Shown here: positions 1 through 6,376 of the stretch, in pieces
Layout: every line of letters begins with the position of its first letter
Numbering within the stretch: position 1 is the stretch's first letter
Assembly (NCBI GenBank): GCA_030425715.1
Contig: JAUIAA010000101.1
Span: forward strand, 1 to 7,528
Direction: 5' to 3'
Origin: Bacteroidia bacterium
GTDB lineage: Bacteria > Bacteroidota > Bacteroidia > Flavobacteriales > Flavobacteriaceae
DNA: 7,528 nucleotides
Notes under the pieces: model-generated
Databases searched by the model: none
What the model saw: only the letters and a program-made list of their open reading frames with translations
What the model was told of the DNA's origin: nothing
Program-made: the position numbers and the translations under genes

Positions 1-390
1 AGAAAAAAAACAGTAGAGTTACCACTTATTTCATCTTATGTTTTTGTTTTTATTGAAGCCAAAAATCTAAATACTACCTTACCAACCCCAGGAGTGGTAA
101 ATGTGTTAAAACATTTAGGAAAGCCTGCAGTTATAAGAGAAGATGAAATAAACAACTTAAAAATTCTAACCAGTAGCGATGAAAACCTAAGCTTTGCAGA
201 TAGCATTGAAGTGAGCAAAGGAGATGCAGTAGAGGTTGTGAAAGGACCCTTTATGGGATTGATTGCAACTTGTATCAATACTAGTACTAGCTATAGGGTT
301 GTTGTAAAAATAGATTCATTAGGAACCTGCTTTAATGTAAATATTCCCTTGAGTTTTTTAAGAAAAATAGAGCATAAAACAACTGCATAA
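1..390 (+). CDS. UpxY/NusG-family transcription antiterminator, 5' end cut off by the window
   Basis: The reading frame is open from base 1, so the 129 visible residues are the C-terminal part of a longer protein (family members are usually about 160-180 aa). Residues 7-50 fit the second half of a NusG N-terminal (NGN) domain: the 'PLISSYVFVFI' strand, then 'GVVNVLKHLGKPAVIREDEI', matching the usual 'fPgYvFV...vrflg..g.pa.i...ei' pattern. Residues 70-124 form a KOW domain ('SKGDAVEVVKGPFMGLIA'). NusG paralogues of this kind (UpxY in Bacteroides, RfaH-like) load onto RNA polymerase in the leader of capsule operons and prevent early termination. The polysaccharide genes that follow 8 nt downstream support that role. 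A GTG at 94 would begin inside the NGN domain and is not the true start. The general NusG is less likely, because it normally sits beside rplK/secE. Confidence 0.85.
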   Translation, partial: RKKTVELPLISSYVFVFIEAKNLNTTLPTPGVVNVLKHLGKPAVIREDEINNLKILTSSDENLSFADSIEVSKGDAVEVVKGPFMGLIATCINTSTSYRVVVKIDSLGTCFNVNIPLSFLRKIEHKTTA

Positions 391-398
391 CAAATCCT

Positions 399-1382
399 AT
401 GGTAGAAATTTCAAACAAAAAAATATTGGTAACAGGCGGGGCTGGATTTATTGGTTCTAATCTTTGCGAGATTCTTTTAAAAATGAACAATACAGTAGTT
501 TGTTTGGATAATTTTTCTACAGGAAAAAAAGAAAACATAGTGCCATTTTTAAAGAATAAGCAATTCACTTTAATAGAAGGAGACATTCGAAATTTGGAAG
601 ATTGTACAAAAGCAGTCCAGGATATGGATTTTGTACTACACCAAGCTGCTTTAGGCTCTGTGCCGAGATCCATTGCGGATCCTATTACTTCTAATGAGGT
701 AAATATTTCTGGGTTTTTAAATATGTTGGTGGCATCAAGAGATGCAAAGGTTAAGCGTTTTGTATATGCGGCAAGCTCTTCTACTTATGGAGATTCAGAA
801 TCTTTACCAAAAATTGAAGATACCATTGGCAAACCCTTATCACCTTATGCAATTACCAAATTTGTAAATGAGCTTTACGCAGATATTTTTAACAAAACCT
901 ATGGTTTAGACACGATTGGGTTGCGATATTTTAATGTCTTTGGCAGACGACAAGACCCTAATGGAGCTTATGCCGCAGTTATTCCTAAATTTGTAAGTCA
1001 GTTAATCAATCATCAATCTCCTACCATCAATGGAGATGGAACTTTTTCTAGGGATTTTACCTATATTGATAATGTAATACAAATGAATTTATTGGCAATT
1101 TCTTGTGAGAAGAAGGAAGCTGTAAACCAAATTTATAATGTAGCTTACGGACAAAGGGCTACCTTAAATGAATTGGTGGACAAATTGAAGGAATTATTAA
1201 GTGATTATGATGAGCGTATTTCAGATATTGAAATAACTTATGGTCCAAATAGAAAAGGAGATATACCACATTCTTTGGCATCCATAGATAAAGCAAAAAA
1301 ATTATTAAAATATAGCCCTCAATTTTCTTTAGCAGAAGGTTTGCAAGAGGCAATTGATTGGTATTGGAAAAATTTAAAATAA
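399..1382 (+). CDS. wbpP: UDP-N-acetylglucosamine 4-epimerase, WbpP/TviC type (SDR family)
   Basis: This 327-aa extended short-chain dehydrogenase/reductase has the NAD-binding motif 'TGGAGFIG' at residues 12-19, a 'GDIRN' segment at 61-65, the group-3 epimerase signature 'HQAALGSVPRSI' at 81-92, the catalytic Ser region 'SSS' at 126-128 and Y150-x3-K154. The stretches 'DTIGKPLSPYAITKFVNELYAD' (141-162) and 'GLRYFNVFGRRQDPNGAYAAV' (174-194) closely resemble what I recall of Pseudomonas WbpP and Salmonella TviC/VipB, which interconvert UDP-GlcNAc and UDP-GalNAc in the cytoplasm. Ser292 in 'HSLA' probably matches the small residue that lets WbpP take N-acetylated sugars (inference). It starts 8 nt after the antiterminator gene and ends 4 nt before the dehydrogenase gene, so an operon is likely. 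A GalE acting on UDP-glucose is possible but less likely. The length is typical and no catalytic residue is missing. Confidence 0.9.
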   Translation: MVEISNKKILVTGGAGFIGSNLCEILLKMNNTVVCLDNFSTGKKENIVPFLKNKQFTLIEGDIRNLEDCTKAVQDMDFVLHQAALGSVPRSIADPITSNEVNISGFLNMLVASRDAKVKRFVYAASSSTYGDSESLPKIEDTIGKPLSPYAITKFVNELYADIFNKTYGLDTIGLRYFNVFGRRQDPNGAYAAVIPKFVSQLINHQSPTINGDGTFSRDFTYIDNVIQMNLLAISCEKKEAVNQIYNVAYGQRATLNELVDKLKELLSDYDERISDIEITYGPNRKGDIPHSLASIDKAKKLLKYSPQFSLAEGLQEAIDWYWKNLK

Positions 1383-1386
1383 AAAT

Positions 1387-2712
1387 ATGAACTTAACAGT
1401 AGTAGGAACAGGTTATGTTGGATTGGTAACAGGAACATGTTTTTCAGAAATGGGAAATAAAGTTACTTGCGTGGATGTAGATGAAAAAAAAATTAAAGAT
1501 TTACAAAACGGAATCATACCCATTTATGAGCCTGGATTGGAAAGAATGGTGCAAAAGAATTTTGAAAAAAAATCACTGAACTTTACTACTAAATTAGAAA
1601 ATGGTTTAAAAACGGCAAAAGTTGTATTTATAGCAGTTGGGACTCCAATGGGAGAAGATGGTTCTGCCGATTTACAATATGTATTAGGAGTGGCAAGAGA
1701 ACTCGGTCAACTTATGCAACATCCAATTGTTGTTGTTGATAAATCTACTGTTCCTGTGGGTACAGGAGATAAGGTCAAAGCAGTAATTCAAGAGGAGTTA
1801 GATAAACGTGGAGTACAAATTAATTTTGATGTGGTGTCTAACCCTGAATTTTTAAAAGAAGGAGCTGCTGTTCAAGATTTTATGAAGCCAGATAGAATTG
1901 TTATCGGGGCAGAAAATGATACCGCTTTTGATTTGATGAAAGATTTGTATGCGCCTTTTACCCATAACCATGATCGTGTTATTTGTATGGATGTACGTTC
2001 GGCAGAAATGACCAAATACGTGGCCAATGCAATGTTGGCAACAAAAATTTCATTTATGAATGAGGTGGCAAATATTTGCGAATTGGTTGGTGCAGATGTA
2101 AATCAGGTAAGAATTGGGATAGGTTCAGATTCTAGAATTGGTTATAGTTTTATTTATCCAGGAAGTGGCTATGGAGGTTCTTGTTTCCCAAAAGATGTAA
2201 AGGCTTTGCAAAAAATTGCCGAAGAAAAGGGATACCAAGCCAATTTAATTTCATCCGTAGAAACGGTAAACAACAAACAAAAAATGGTAATTGCCAATAA
2301 GGTTGTAAAACGATTTGGATCGGACCTTACAGGTAAAACTTTTGCAGTTTGGGGGCTGGCATTTAAGCCTGAAACTGATGATATGAGAGAGGCTCCAGCT
2401 ATTTATATCATTAAAGATTTGGTGCAAAGAGGAGCTAAAATTAATGCGTACGACCCAAAAGCGATGCATGAAGCACAATCCTTTTATTTAAAAAATATAA
2501 AAGGGATTACCTACTGTAATTCAAAATATGAAACTTTAATTGATGCTGATGCAATGTTGTTGCTAACGGAATGGAAAGAGTTTAGATCGCCAGATTTTGA
2601 AGAACTAAAAACGCAAATGCATACACCAATTATATTTGATGGTAGAAATCAGTACAGTAATTTAAAATTGGAAAATAAAGGTTTTGAGTATTTTCAAATA
2701 GGAAAAATTTAA
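1387..2712 (+). CDS. ugd: UDP-glucose 6-dehydrogenase
   Basis: This 441-aa cytoplasmic enzyme of the UDP-glucose/GDP-mannose dehydrogenase family oxidises UDP-glucose to UDP-glucuronate with two NAD+. The N-terminal Rossmann motif is 'VGTGYVGLVTG' (6-16), followed by acidic D30 and 'YEPGL' (47-51). Later landmarks are 'VGTPMGEDGSADL' (84-96), 'STVPVGT' (120-126) and 'NPEFLKEG' (152-159). Predicted catalytic residues are K210 and N214 in 'MTKYVANAMLATK', C266 in 'GSGYGGSCFPKD' (259-270) and D270. The C-terminal UDP-binding domain carries 'WGLAFKPETDDMREAP' (322-337). The pattern follows the Ugd/TuaD subgroup rather than the WbpO/TviB subgroup that usually partners WbpP, so UDP-glucose is the likely substrate. 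It lies 4 nt after the epimerase gene. No terminator separates it from the export gene 67 nt downstream, so some read-through is expected. Confidence 0.94.
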   Translation: MNLTVVGTGYVGLVTGTCFSEMGNKVTCVDVDEKKIKDLQNGIIPIYEPGLERMVQKNFEKKSLNFTTKLENGLKTAKVVFIAVGTPMGEDGSADLQYVLGVARELGQLMQHPIVVVDKSTVPVGTGDKVKAVIQEELDKRGVQINFDVVSNPEFLKEGAAVQDFMKPDRIVIGAENDTAFDLMKDLYAPFTHNHDRVICMDVRSAEMTKYVANAMLATKISFMNEVANICELVGADVNQVRIGIGSDSRIGYSFIYPGSGYGGSCFPKDVKALQKIAEEKGYQANLISSVETVNNKQKMVIANKVVKRFGSDLTGKTFAVWGLAFKPETDDMREAPAIYIIKDLVQRGAKINAYDPKAMHEAQSFYLKNIKGITYCNSKYETLIDADAMLLLTEWKEFRSPDFEELKTQMHTPIIFDGRNQYSNLKLENKGFEYFQIGKI

Positions 2713-2730
2713 CCTTACTGTTTTTCTCTT

Positions 2731-2761
2731 TTGAAATGTTAAAATAAAATAAGTATATTCG
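2731..2761 (+). promoter_or_regulatory. predicted Bacteroidota-type promoter for the export lipoprotein gene
   Basis: A -33-like TTG (2731-2733, within TTTTG) is followed after 20 nt by TATATTCG (2754-2761), which matches TAnnTTTG at five of six defined positions. Transcription would start near 2767, leaving a leader of roughly 12 nt before the ATG at 2780. It lies in the only sizeable gap of the polysaccharide operon, so the export gene may be transcribed both on its own and by read-through. Confidence 0.55.
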
Positions 2762-2779
2762 TTACTTAAATCCCTCGTT

Positions 2780-3559
2780 ATGAAAAAATATTTTACTATT
2801 ATTTTTGCAATTTTGCTATTTACTTCCTGTGCAACGAAAGAAGATGTTGTATACTTTAATGGAATTAACAGTTCCGATAATTCTGTTGGTTTAGATAGTT
2901 ATTCTCCTACTTACCATATTGATGATGAATTGGTTATAGTTGTAAATGCTATTGACGCCGAGGCTGCCATGCCCTTTAACCAGTTTGCGGTTGCTTATTC
3001 TTCCGATACAAGAATGGCTGAAGGTAGACCAAGATTACAAACATATATTATAAATGCAGATGGTAATGTTCAAATGCCAGTGATAGGTGATGTAAAACTA
3101 GCAGGTTTGAATCGAGCACAAGCTGTAGCGCTACTTGAAGGCAAGCTTAAAGACTATATCAAAGATCCTATTGTCAATATTAGAACAGTTAACTATAAAA
3201 TTACCGTTTTAGGCGAAGTAAATCGTCCAGGAACCTATACGGCTACAAATGAAAGGATTACTTTAATTGAAGCCATTGGTATGGCAGGTGATTTGACTAT
3301 TTATGGAGAAAGAGAAAATGTTTTAGTAATTCAAGACTACGATGGGAAAAAGACTTATACTAGAGTTAATTTAAAGTCGGATGAGCTGTTTAACTCTCCT
3401 GTATATTATTTGGGGCAAAACGATGTGGTTTACGTCGAACCTAATCAAACGAGATCGAGAGGATCGTCCATTGGTGCAGCTACAGCAGTAATAATTTCTG
3501 TAGTAGGAATATTAATATCAGTTGCAACCTTAGTGGTAACCGTTACTAACAATAATTAA
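2780..3559 (+). CDS. polysaccharide export outer-membrane lipoprotein (Wza-like, Poly_export + SLBB)
   Basis: This 259-aa protein begins with a lipoprotein signal: 'MKK', a hydrophobic core and the lipobox 'FTSC' with Cys17 as the acylation site. Residues 42-135 fit the polysaccharide export domain ('YHIDDELVIVV', then 'INADGNVQMPVIGDVKLAGL' and 'KDYIKDPIVNI'). Residues 137-190 fit an SLBB domain ('YKITVLGEVNRPGTYTA'). A hydrophobic helix at about 231-255 precedes a short polar end. Proteins of this family form the outer-membrane exit channel for capsule or exopolysaccharide. E. coli Wza is about 380 aa with an amphipathic C-terminal helix; the shorter form with a fully hydrophobic helix is what I know from Bacteroidota. 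A Wzc-type tyrosine kinase gene usually comes next, but here the gene is followed by a terminator and a convergent housekeeping operon. It is intact. Confidence 0.92.
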   Translation: MKKYFTIIFAILLFTSCATKEDVVYFNGINSSDNSVGLDSYSPTYHIDDELVIVVNAIDAEAAMPFNQFAVAYSSDTRMAEGRPRLQTYIINADGNVQMPVIGDVKLAGLNRAQAVALLEGKLKDYIKDPIVNIRTVNYKITVLGEVNRPGTYTATNERITLIEAIGMAGDLTIYGERENVLVIQDYDGKKTYTRVNLKSDELFNSPVYYLGQNDVVYVEPNQTRSRGSSIGAATAVIISVVGILISVATLVVTVTNNN

Positions 3560-3586
3560 TGTAAATAAAAGATAGCACTATATTAA

Positions 3587-3617
3587 AAAAAGAGTTGTTG
3601 TAAAAACAGCTCTTTTT
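3587..3617. terminator. bidirectional terminator between the export gene and pth
   Basis: Arms 3587-3599 and 3605-3617 form a 13-bp stem with one G-U pair and a 5-nt loop. On the + strand the GAGTTGTT/AACAGCTC core is followed by TTTTTATTTT. On the - strand the same core is followed by a run of seven T. It therefore serves both convergent units. Its right arm overlaps the pth stop codon (3616-3618). Confidence 0.88.
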
Positions 3618-4242
3618 ATTTTCCATTAAATGCACTCATGGTATTGTTTAAACCAGCTAGAGCAAATGATTTAATGGCCTTGGTAGATTTGTCAATACGC
3701 TCGTCTAGTTTTTCTTGCTCCTCCGCATTCCATTCTCCTAAAACATAATCCACTTGTCTGCCTTTTTGAAATTCACTACCTACACCAAAACGAAGTCTGG
3801 CGTAGTTTTGTGTTTGCATTTGCTCTTGTATATTGCTCAGGCCATTATGCCCTCCAGCACTTCCTTTTCCCTTTAAACGGAGCGTTCCAAAAGTTAGGTT
3901 CAAATCATCAGTTATGACTAATATATTGCTTAAATCAATTTTTTCTAAGGTTGCCCAATACTTTAAAGCTTTACCGCTTAAATTCATATAAGTATTTGGT
4001 TTTAGCAAAATAAAAGTTCTGCCTTTGTATTTAAAACGTGCAATATCGCCCAGTTTTTTGGTTTCGAAAACAACTTCTTCATTTTTAGCCAATTGATCCA
4101 ACACCAAAAAACCAATATTGTGACGTGTATTTTTATACTTGTCGCCAATATTTCCTAGACCTACAATAAGAAATTTTTTCATGGACTCTTCTTGGGTTTT
4201 GTTTGATTTAAAAAGTTTGATAAAAGATTGCCATAAATTCAT
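3616..4242 (-). CDS. pth: peptidyl-tRNA hydrolase
   Basis: Pth cleaves the ester bond of peptidyl-tRNAs that drop off the ribosome and so recycles tRNA in the cytoplasm. The 208-aa frame has the family's conserved residues: 'LIVGLGNIG' (25-33, with N31), 'NTRHNIGF' (38-45, with catalytic H41), 'LKPNTYMNLSG' (80-90, with N87), 'DDLNL' (112-116, with D113) and 'GSAGGHNGL' (127-135, with N133). These correspond to E. coli N10, H20, N68, D93 and N114. The first 20 residues precede the point where most Pth proteins begin. Met21 (codon 4180-4182, 'MKKFLIVGLGN') is an equally good start and would give the usual ~188 aa. I keep the longer frame because similar extensions are often annotated in flavobacteria. 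It is the last gene of the prs-rplY-pth operon, downstream of a perfect palindrome. Confidence 0.95.
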   Translation of the reverse strand: MNLWQSFIKLFKSNKTQEESMKKFLIVGLGNIGDKYKNTRHNIGFLVLDQLAKNEEVVFETKKLGDIARFKYKGRTFILLKPNTYMNLSGKALKYWATLEKIDLSNILVITDDLNLTFGTLRLKGKGSAGGHNGLSNIQEQMQTQNYARLRFGVGSEFQKGRQVDYVLGEWNAEEQEKLDERIDKSTKAIKSFALAGLNNTMSAFNGK

Positions 4243-4258
4243 GGCTTAAATGTATAAA

Positions 4259-4288
4259 AAAAGCTTTTCGTATATACGAAAAGCTTTT
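4259..4288 (-). terminator. perfect 30-nt palindrome between rplY and pth: terminator or attenuator
   Basis: The palindrome is centred at 4273/4274. Each half begins with AAAAGCTTTTCGT, giving a 13-bp stem with a 4-nt loop. On the - strand the second arm runs into six T. It starts 23 nt after the rplY stop codon and ends 16 nt before the longer pth start. AAAAGCTTTT, itself a palindrome, occurs at 4259-4268 and again at 4279-4288. A hairpin of this form would act as an intrinsic terminator or attenuator; RNase processing or protein binding are alternatives. Confidence 0.75.
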
Positions 4289-4311
4289 AAATTATATTAA
4301 AATAAAGATAT

Positions 4312-4953
4312 TTATTCTGCAGCAGCAGGAGTTTCTTCACCCGCAACTTCTTCACCTTCAGCAGTAGTGTCATCATCATCATCATCGTCATCTGCACTTG
4401 GAACAGATAAACGAGACATTCTAACTTGAACAACTACAGTATTGTCAGGGTGTAAAATAGAATAAGCATCATTTTGCAATGCAGTTACATATATTTTATC
4501 GCCAATTTTTACCTTAGAGATATCTACATTGATAAAGTCTGGTAAGTTTGCAGGAACTGCTTTTACTTTTAATTTTCTGTAAGGAAAACGTAAGTTACCA
4601 CCAGCAATTACACCAGGAGAAGTACCAACTAATTTTACTGGAATTTCCATAGTAACTTCCTTATCATCAAATAATTGAAAGAAGTCTACGTGTAAAATTT
4701 TGTCGGTAACTGGGTGAAACTGGATATCTTGTAAGATAGCGGCCAATTTCTCACCACTTTCCAATTCAATCGTTGCAGTGTAAACGTTTGGAGTGTACAC
4801 TAATTTGCTAAATGCTAATTCATCTGCTGAAAAGTGCAATGGTTTTTCTCCTCCGTATATAACGCAAGGTACCTTTCCAGCATTACGTAAGGCTTTAGTT
4901 GCTACTTTACCTACGCTTTCTCTTTTAGATCCGTTGATCGTAATTGATTTCAT
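4312..4953 (-). CDS. rplY: 50S ribosomal protein L25 / general stress protein Ctc
   Basis: This 213-aa protein is the long (CTC/TL5) form of L25, a 5S rRNA-binding protein of the large ribosomal subunit. The N-terminal L25 domain covers about residues 1-91 ('KRESVGKVATKALRNAGKVPCVIYGG' near 10-35 and 'DIQFHPVTDKILHVDFFQL' at 76-94). The C-terminal beta domain covers about 97-180 ('VTMEIPVKLVGTSPGVIAGG', 'LPDFINVDISKVKIGDKIYV'). A low-complexity acidic tail follows, with eight consecutive Asp at 188-195 and a Glu/Ala-rich end. Its start lies 13 nt after the prs stop codon, so the two are cotranscribed. The order prs-ctc-pth is common in bacteria and supports the assignment. The long form is typical of this phylum; E. 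coli L25 has only the N-terminal domain. Confidence 0.95.
   Translation of the reverse strand: MKSITINGSKRESVGKVATKALRNAGKVPCVIYGGEKPLHFSADELAFSKLVYTPNVYTATIELESGEKLAAILQDIQFHPVTDKILHVDFFQLFDDKEVTMEIPVKLVGTSPGVIAGGNLRFPYRKLKVKAVPANLPDFINVDISKVKIGDKIYVTALQNDAYSILHPDNTVVVQVRMSRLSVPSADDDDDDDDTTAEGEEVAGEETPAAAE
4369..4392 (-). repeat. GAT/GAC trinucleotide tract encoding eight Asp in the L25 tail
   Basis: Eight Asp codons stand in a row, mostly GAT with GAC interruptions, encoding residues 188-195 of L25. Such a tract can change length by replication slippage in whole codons without breaking the frame. It lies outside both folded domains, so length changes are probably tolerated. Confidence 0.8.
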
Positions 4954-4966
4954 TGTTTAATTATTT

Positions 4967-5908
4967 TTACATTATAAATTTATCGCTGATAGATGTATTG
5001 TTTTGTACTTTATGCATCACCTCAGCAAATAAGGGCGCGCAAGATACAACTTTTATTTTAGAACTAACCTTCTTTAAGGGTAAAGAATCGGTTACGATTA
5101 ATTCTTTTAAGGCAGACTTTTCTATACGCTCGTAGGCCGCCCCAGAAAGGATAGCATGTGTGGTAATGGCACGCACACTAATGGCTCCTCTTTCTAACAT
5201 TAAATCGGCTGCTTTTGTTAAGGTTCCTGCCGTGTCTACCATATCGTCAACTATAATTACATTTCTGCCTTTTACATCGCCAATTAGCTCCATATAAGCA
5301 ATTTCATTGGCTTTTTTTCTTTGTTTATAACAGATTACTACTTCACTGTTTAAATATTTAGAGTAAGCATATGCTCTTTTTGATCCACCCATATCTGGCG
5401 AAGCAATGGTGATATTATCTAGATTTAAATCGTGGATATGAGGTAGAAAAATAGTAGAGGCAAATAAATGGTCTACAGGAATTTCGAAAAAACCTTGAAT
5501 TTGATCGGCATGTAAATCCATGGTAATAATTCTAGTTGCTCCTGCTGCTTGTAATAATTTGGCAACCATTTTTGCTGCGATAGGCACTCTTGGTTGGTCT
5601 TTTCTATCTTGACGAGCCCATCCATAATAAGGCATAACTGCAGTAATATGTCTTGCCGAAGCGCGTTTTGCGGCATCAATCATCAAAAGCATTTCCATTA
5701 AATTCTCGGTAGGAGGCATGGTAGAACCTATTAAGAAAATTCTTCTCCCACGAATAGACTCCTCGAAAGAGATTTGAAATTCACCGTCACTAAATATGTT
5801 CTTTTTCATTTCTCCTAGTTCAATTCCGTAAGAATCGGCAATTTTTTGTGCCAATTCAGTACTTTGCGAACAAGAGAAAATTTTTGGGTTAGGTACTTTA
5901 AGTTTCAT
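4967..5908 (-). CDS. prs: ribose-phosphate pyrophosphokinase (PRPP synthase)
   Basis: This 313-aa cytoplasmic enzyme transfers pyrophosphate from ATP to ribose 5-phosphate, making PRPP for purine, pyrimidine, histidine, tryptophan and NAD synthesis. Visible class I features are 'FSDGE' (39-43), the ATP-loop region 'PYYGWARQDRKDQPR' (93-107), the metal/ribose-binding 'DLHADQIQGFF' (131-141), the 'YKQRKKAN' flexible loop (194-201) and the PRPP signature 'VDDMVDTAGT' (220-229). The length matches the family norm of about 310-320 aa. The ATG at 5906-5908 is followed directly by conserved N-terminal sequence, so the start is secure. It heads the operon prs-rplY-pth, and a TAnnTTTG box lies about 40 nt upstream on the same strand. 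It is transcribed divergently from the tRNA-Leu unit. All signature residues are present. Confidence 0.96.
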   Translation of the reverse strand: MKLKVPNPKIFSCSQSTELAQKIADSYGIELGEMKKNIFSDGEFQISFEESIRGRRIFLIGSTMPPTENLMEMLLMIDAAKRASARHITAVMPYYGWARQDRKDQPRVPIAAKMVAKLLQAAGATRIITMDLHADQIQGFFEIPVDHLFASTIFLPHIHDLNLDNITIASPDMGGSKRAYAYSKYLNSEVVICYKQRKKANEIAYMELIGDVKGRNVIIVDDMVDTAGTLTKAADLMLERGAISVRAITTHAILSGAAYERIEKSALKELIVTDSLPLKKVSSKIKVVSCAPLFAEVMHKVQNNTSISDKFIM

Positions 5909-5949
5909 AAAGTTGTGTGTGTAAGTAAGTTGTTGGTTTTAATTTTCGG

Positions 5950-5987
5950 CAAAATTAAGTATTTATTTCAAGTGTAATTGCTTTTTT
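5950..5987 (-). promoter_or_regulatory. predicted promoter of the prs-rplY-pth operon
   Basis: Read on the - strand, AAAAAAGCAATT (5987-5976) is followed after exactly 18 nt by TAATTTTG (5957-5950), a perfect match to TAnnTTTG. The triplet where a TTG would be expected reads TTA. Transcription would start near 5944, giving a leader of about 35 nt before the prs ATG. The upstream element is identical to the one in the divergent tRNA promoter. Confidence 0.65.
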
Positions 5988-6062
5988 GTTTAAAAGATTT
6001 CGTTAAAATTTTACTTGAAGAATAGGTGTTTGAAATCTCTAAAAAGAATAAAAAAAGCAATT
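5976..6062. repeat. 12-nt inverted repeat shared by two divergent promoters
   Basis: AATTGCTTTTTT at 5976-5987 and its exact reverse complement AAAAAAGCAATT at 6051-6062 are separated by 63 nt. Each arm is the upstream part of an outward-facing promoter. Nested inside is a 7-nt inverted repeat, AGATTTC (5995-6001) and GAAATCT (6032-6038), with nearly the same centre. Confidence 0.85.
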
Positions 6063-6088
6063 GTTTTTCTATAAAAAGTTTATATTTG
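6051..6088 (+). promoter_or_regulatory. predicted strong promoter of the tRNA-Leu unit
   Basis: AAAAAAGCAATTG supplies an A-tract and a TTG (6061-6063). After 17 nt comes TATATTTG (6081-6088), a perfect TAnnTTTG box. Transcription should begin near 6095, about 195 nt before the tRNA. No other convincing promoter lies between this one and the tRNA, so the intervening nuclease remnant would be transcribed as a leader. Confidence 0.75.
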
Positions 6089-6126
6089 CAGTCCAAATTT
6101 TTTTAAAGAAGGAAACCTACTATTCT

Positions 6127-6288
6127 AGGAGGAGTGACGGTAGAGAAAGAACTACAAAATATTACAGACCTTATCAATTGATTTACCAAGAGGTTTGTAT
6201 ATCTAGACCAGAAGCTAGAAAGAGAGAAAAGTATTGGAAATCTGGTATTGGAAAAGAAAAGTTAAGAGAATTGAGAAATTCTATATAA
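6127..6288 (+). pseudogene. truncated GIY-YIG nuclease remnant
   Basis: The frame encodes the back half of a small GIY-YIG (URI-type) endonuclease: 'SDGRERTTKYYRPYQLIYQEV', then the helix 'SRPEARKREKYWKSGIGKEKLREL', matching the usual 'STK.yRP..LIYyE...s..eA..REKylKsGiGre'. The defining GIY and YIG strands and the catalytic Tyr/Arg residues, normally in the first ~35 residues, are absent. No sequence like them precedes it in this frame; I did not find them in a neighbouring frame, though I checked less thoroughly. The frame stays open back to a TTG at 6061, but that TTG is part of the promoter and lies upstream of the expected transcript start. No ATG or GTG occurs after it in frame, so translation is unlikely. 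Its stop codon (6286-6288) is 1 nt from tRNA-Leu. In intact relatives these are about 80-100 aa DNA nucleases, often in mobile contexts. Confidence 0.68.
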
Positions 6289-6289
6289 T

Positions 6290-6371
6290 GCTCAAGTGGC
6301 GGAATTGGTAGACGCGCTGGATTCAAAATCCAGTTCTTTCGGGAGTGTGGGTTCGATTCCCACCTTGAGTA
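6290..6371 (+). tRNA. tRNA-Leu (anticodon CAA)
   Basis: The 82-nt sequence folds as a class II tRNA. The 7-bp acceptor stem pairs GCTCAAG with CTTGAGT (one G-U), with discriminator A at 6371. The D-arm region contains GGAATTGGTAGACGC. The anticodon stem CTGGA/TCCAG holds the loop TTCAAAA with CAA in the middle. A 13-nt long variable arm follows, then the T arm GTGGG-TTCGATT-CCCAC. The long variable arm and A73 fit leucine, and CAA reads UUG codons. The 3' CCA is not encoded. It is transcribed from the promoter at 6051-6088 and followed 5 nt later by a terminator. Spurious protein frames run across it on the opposite strand. Confidence 0.97.
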
Positions 6372-6376
6372 CAAAC

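Noticed and set aside
332..673. 113-codon frame on the - strand over the antiterminator/epimerase junction
   Set aside because: It overlaps two well-supported genes on the other strand and shows no recognisable domain. The same applies to the other antisense frames inside wbpP, ugd and prs.
4944..5135. 63-codon + strand frame over the prs 3' end
   Set aside because: It lies antisense to conserved prs coding sequence and has no recognisable features.
6061..6288. 75-codon protein starting at TTG 6061
   Set aside because: The TTG belongs to the predicted promoter and lies before the expected transcription start, and no other good start codon follows in frame. I treat only the GIY-YIG-like part as a remnant.
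6183..6374. 63-codon frame on the - strand across the tRNA ('YSRWESNPHSRKNWILNP')
   Set aside because: It is the antisense translation of tRNA-Leu and its flank. This type of spurious protein is common wherever a leucine tRNA is translated backwards.
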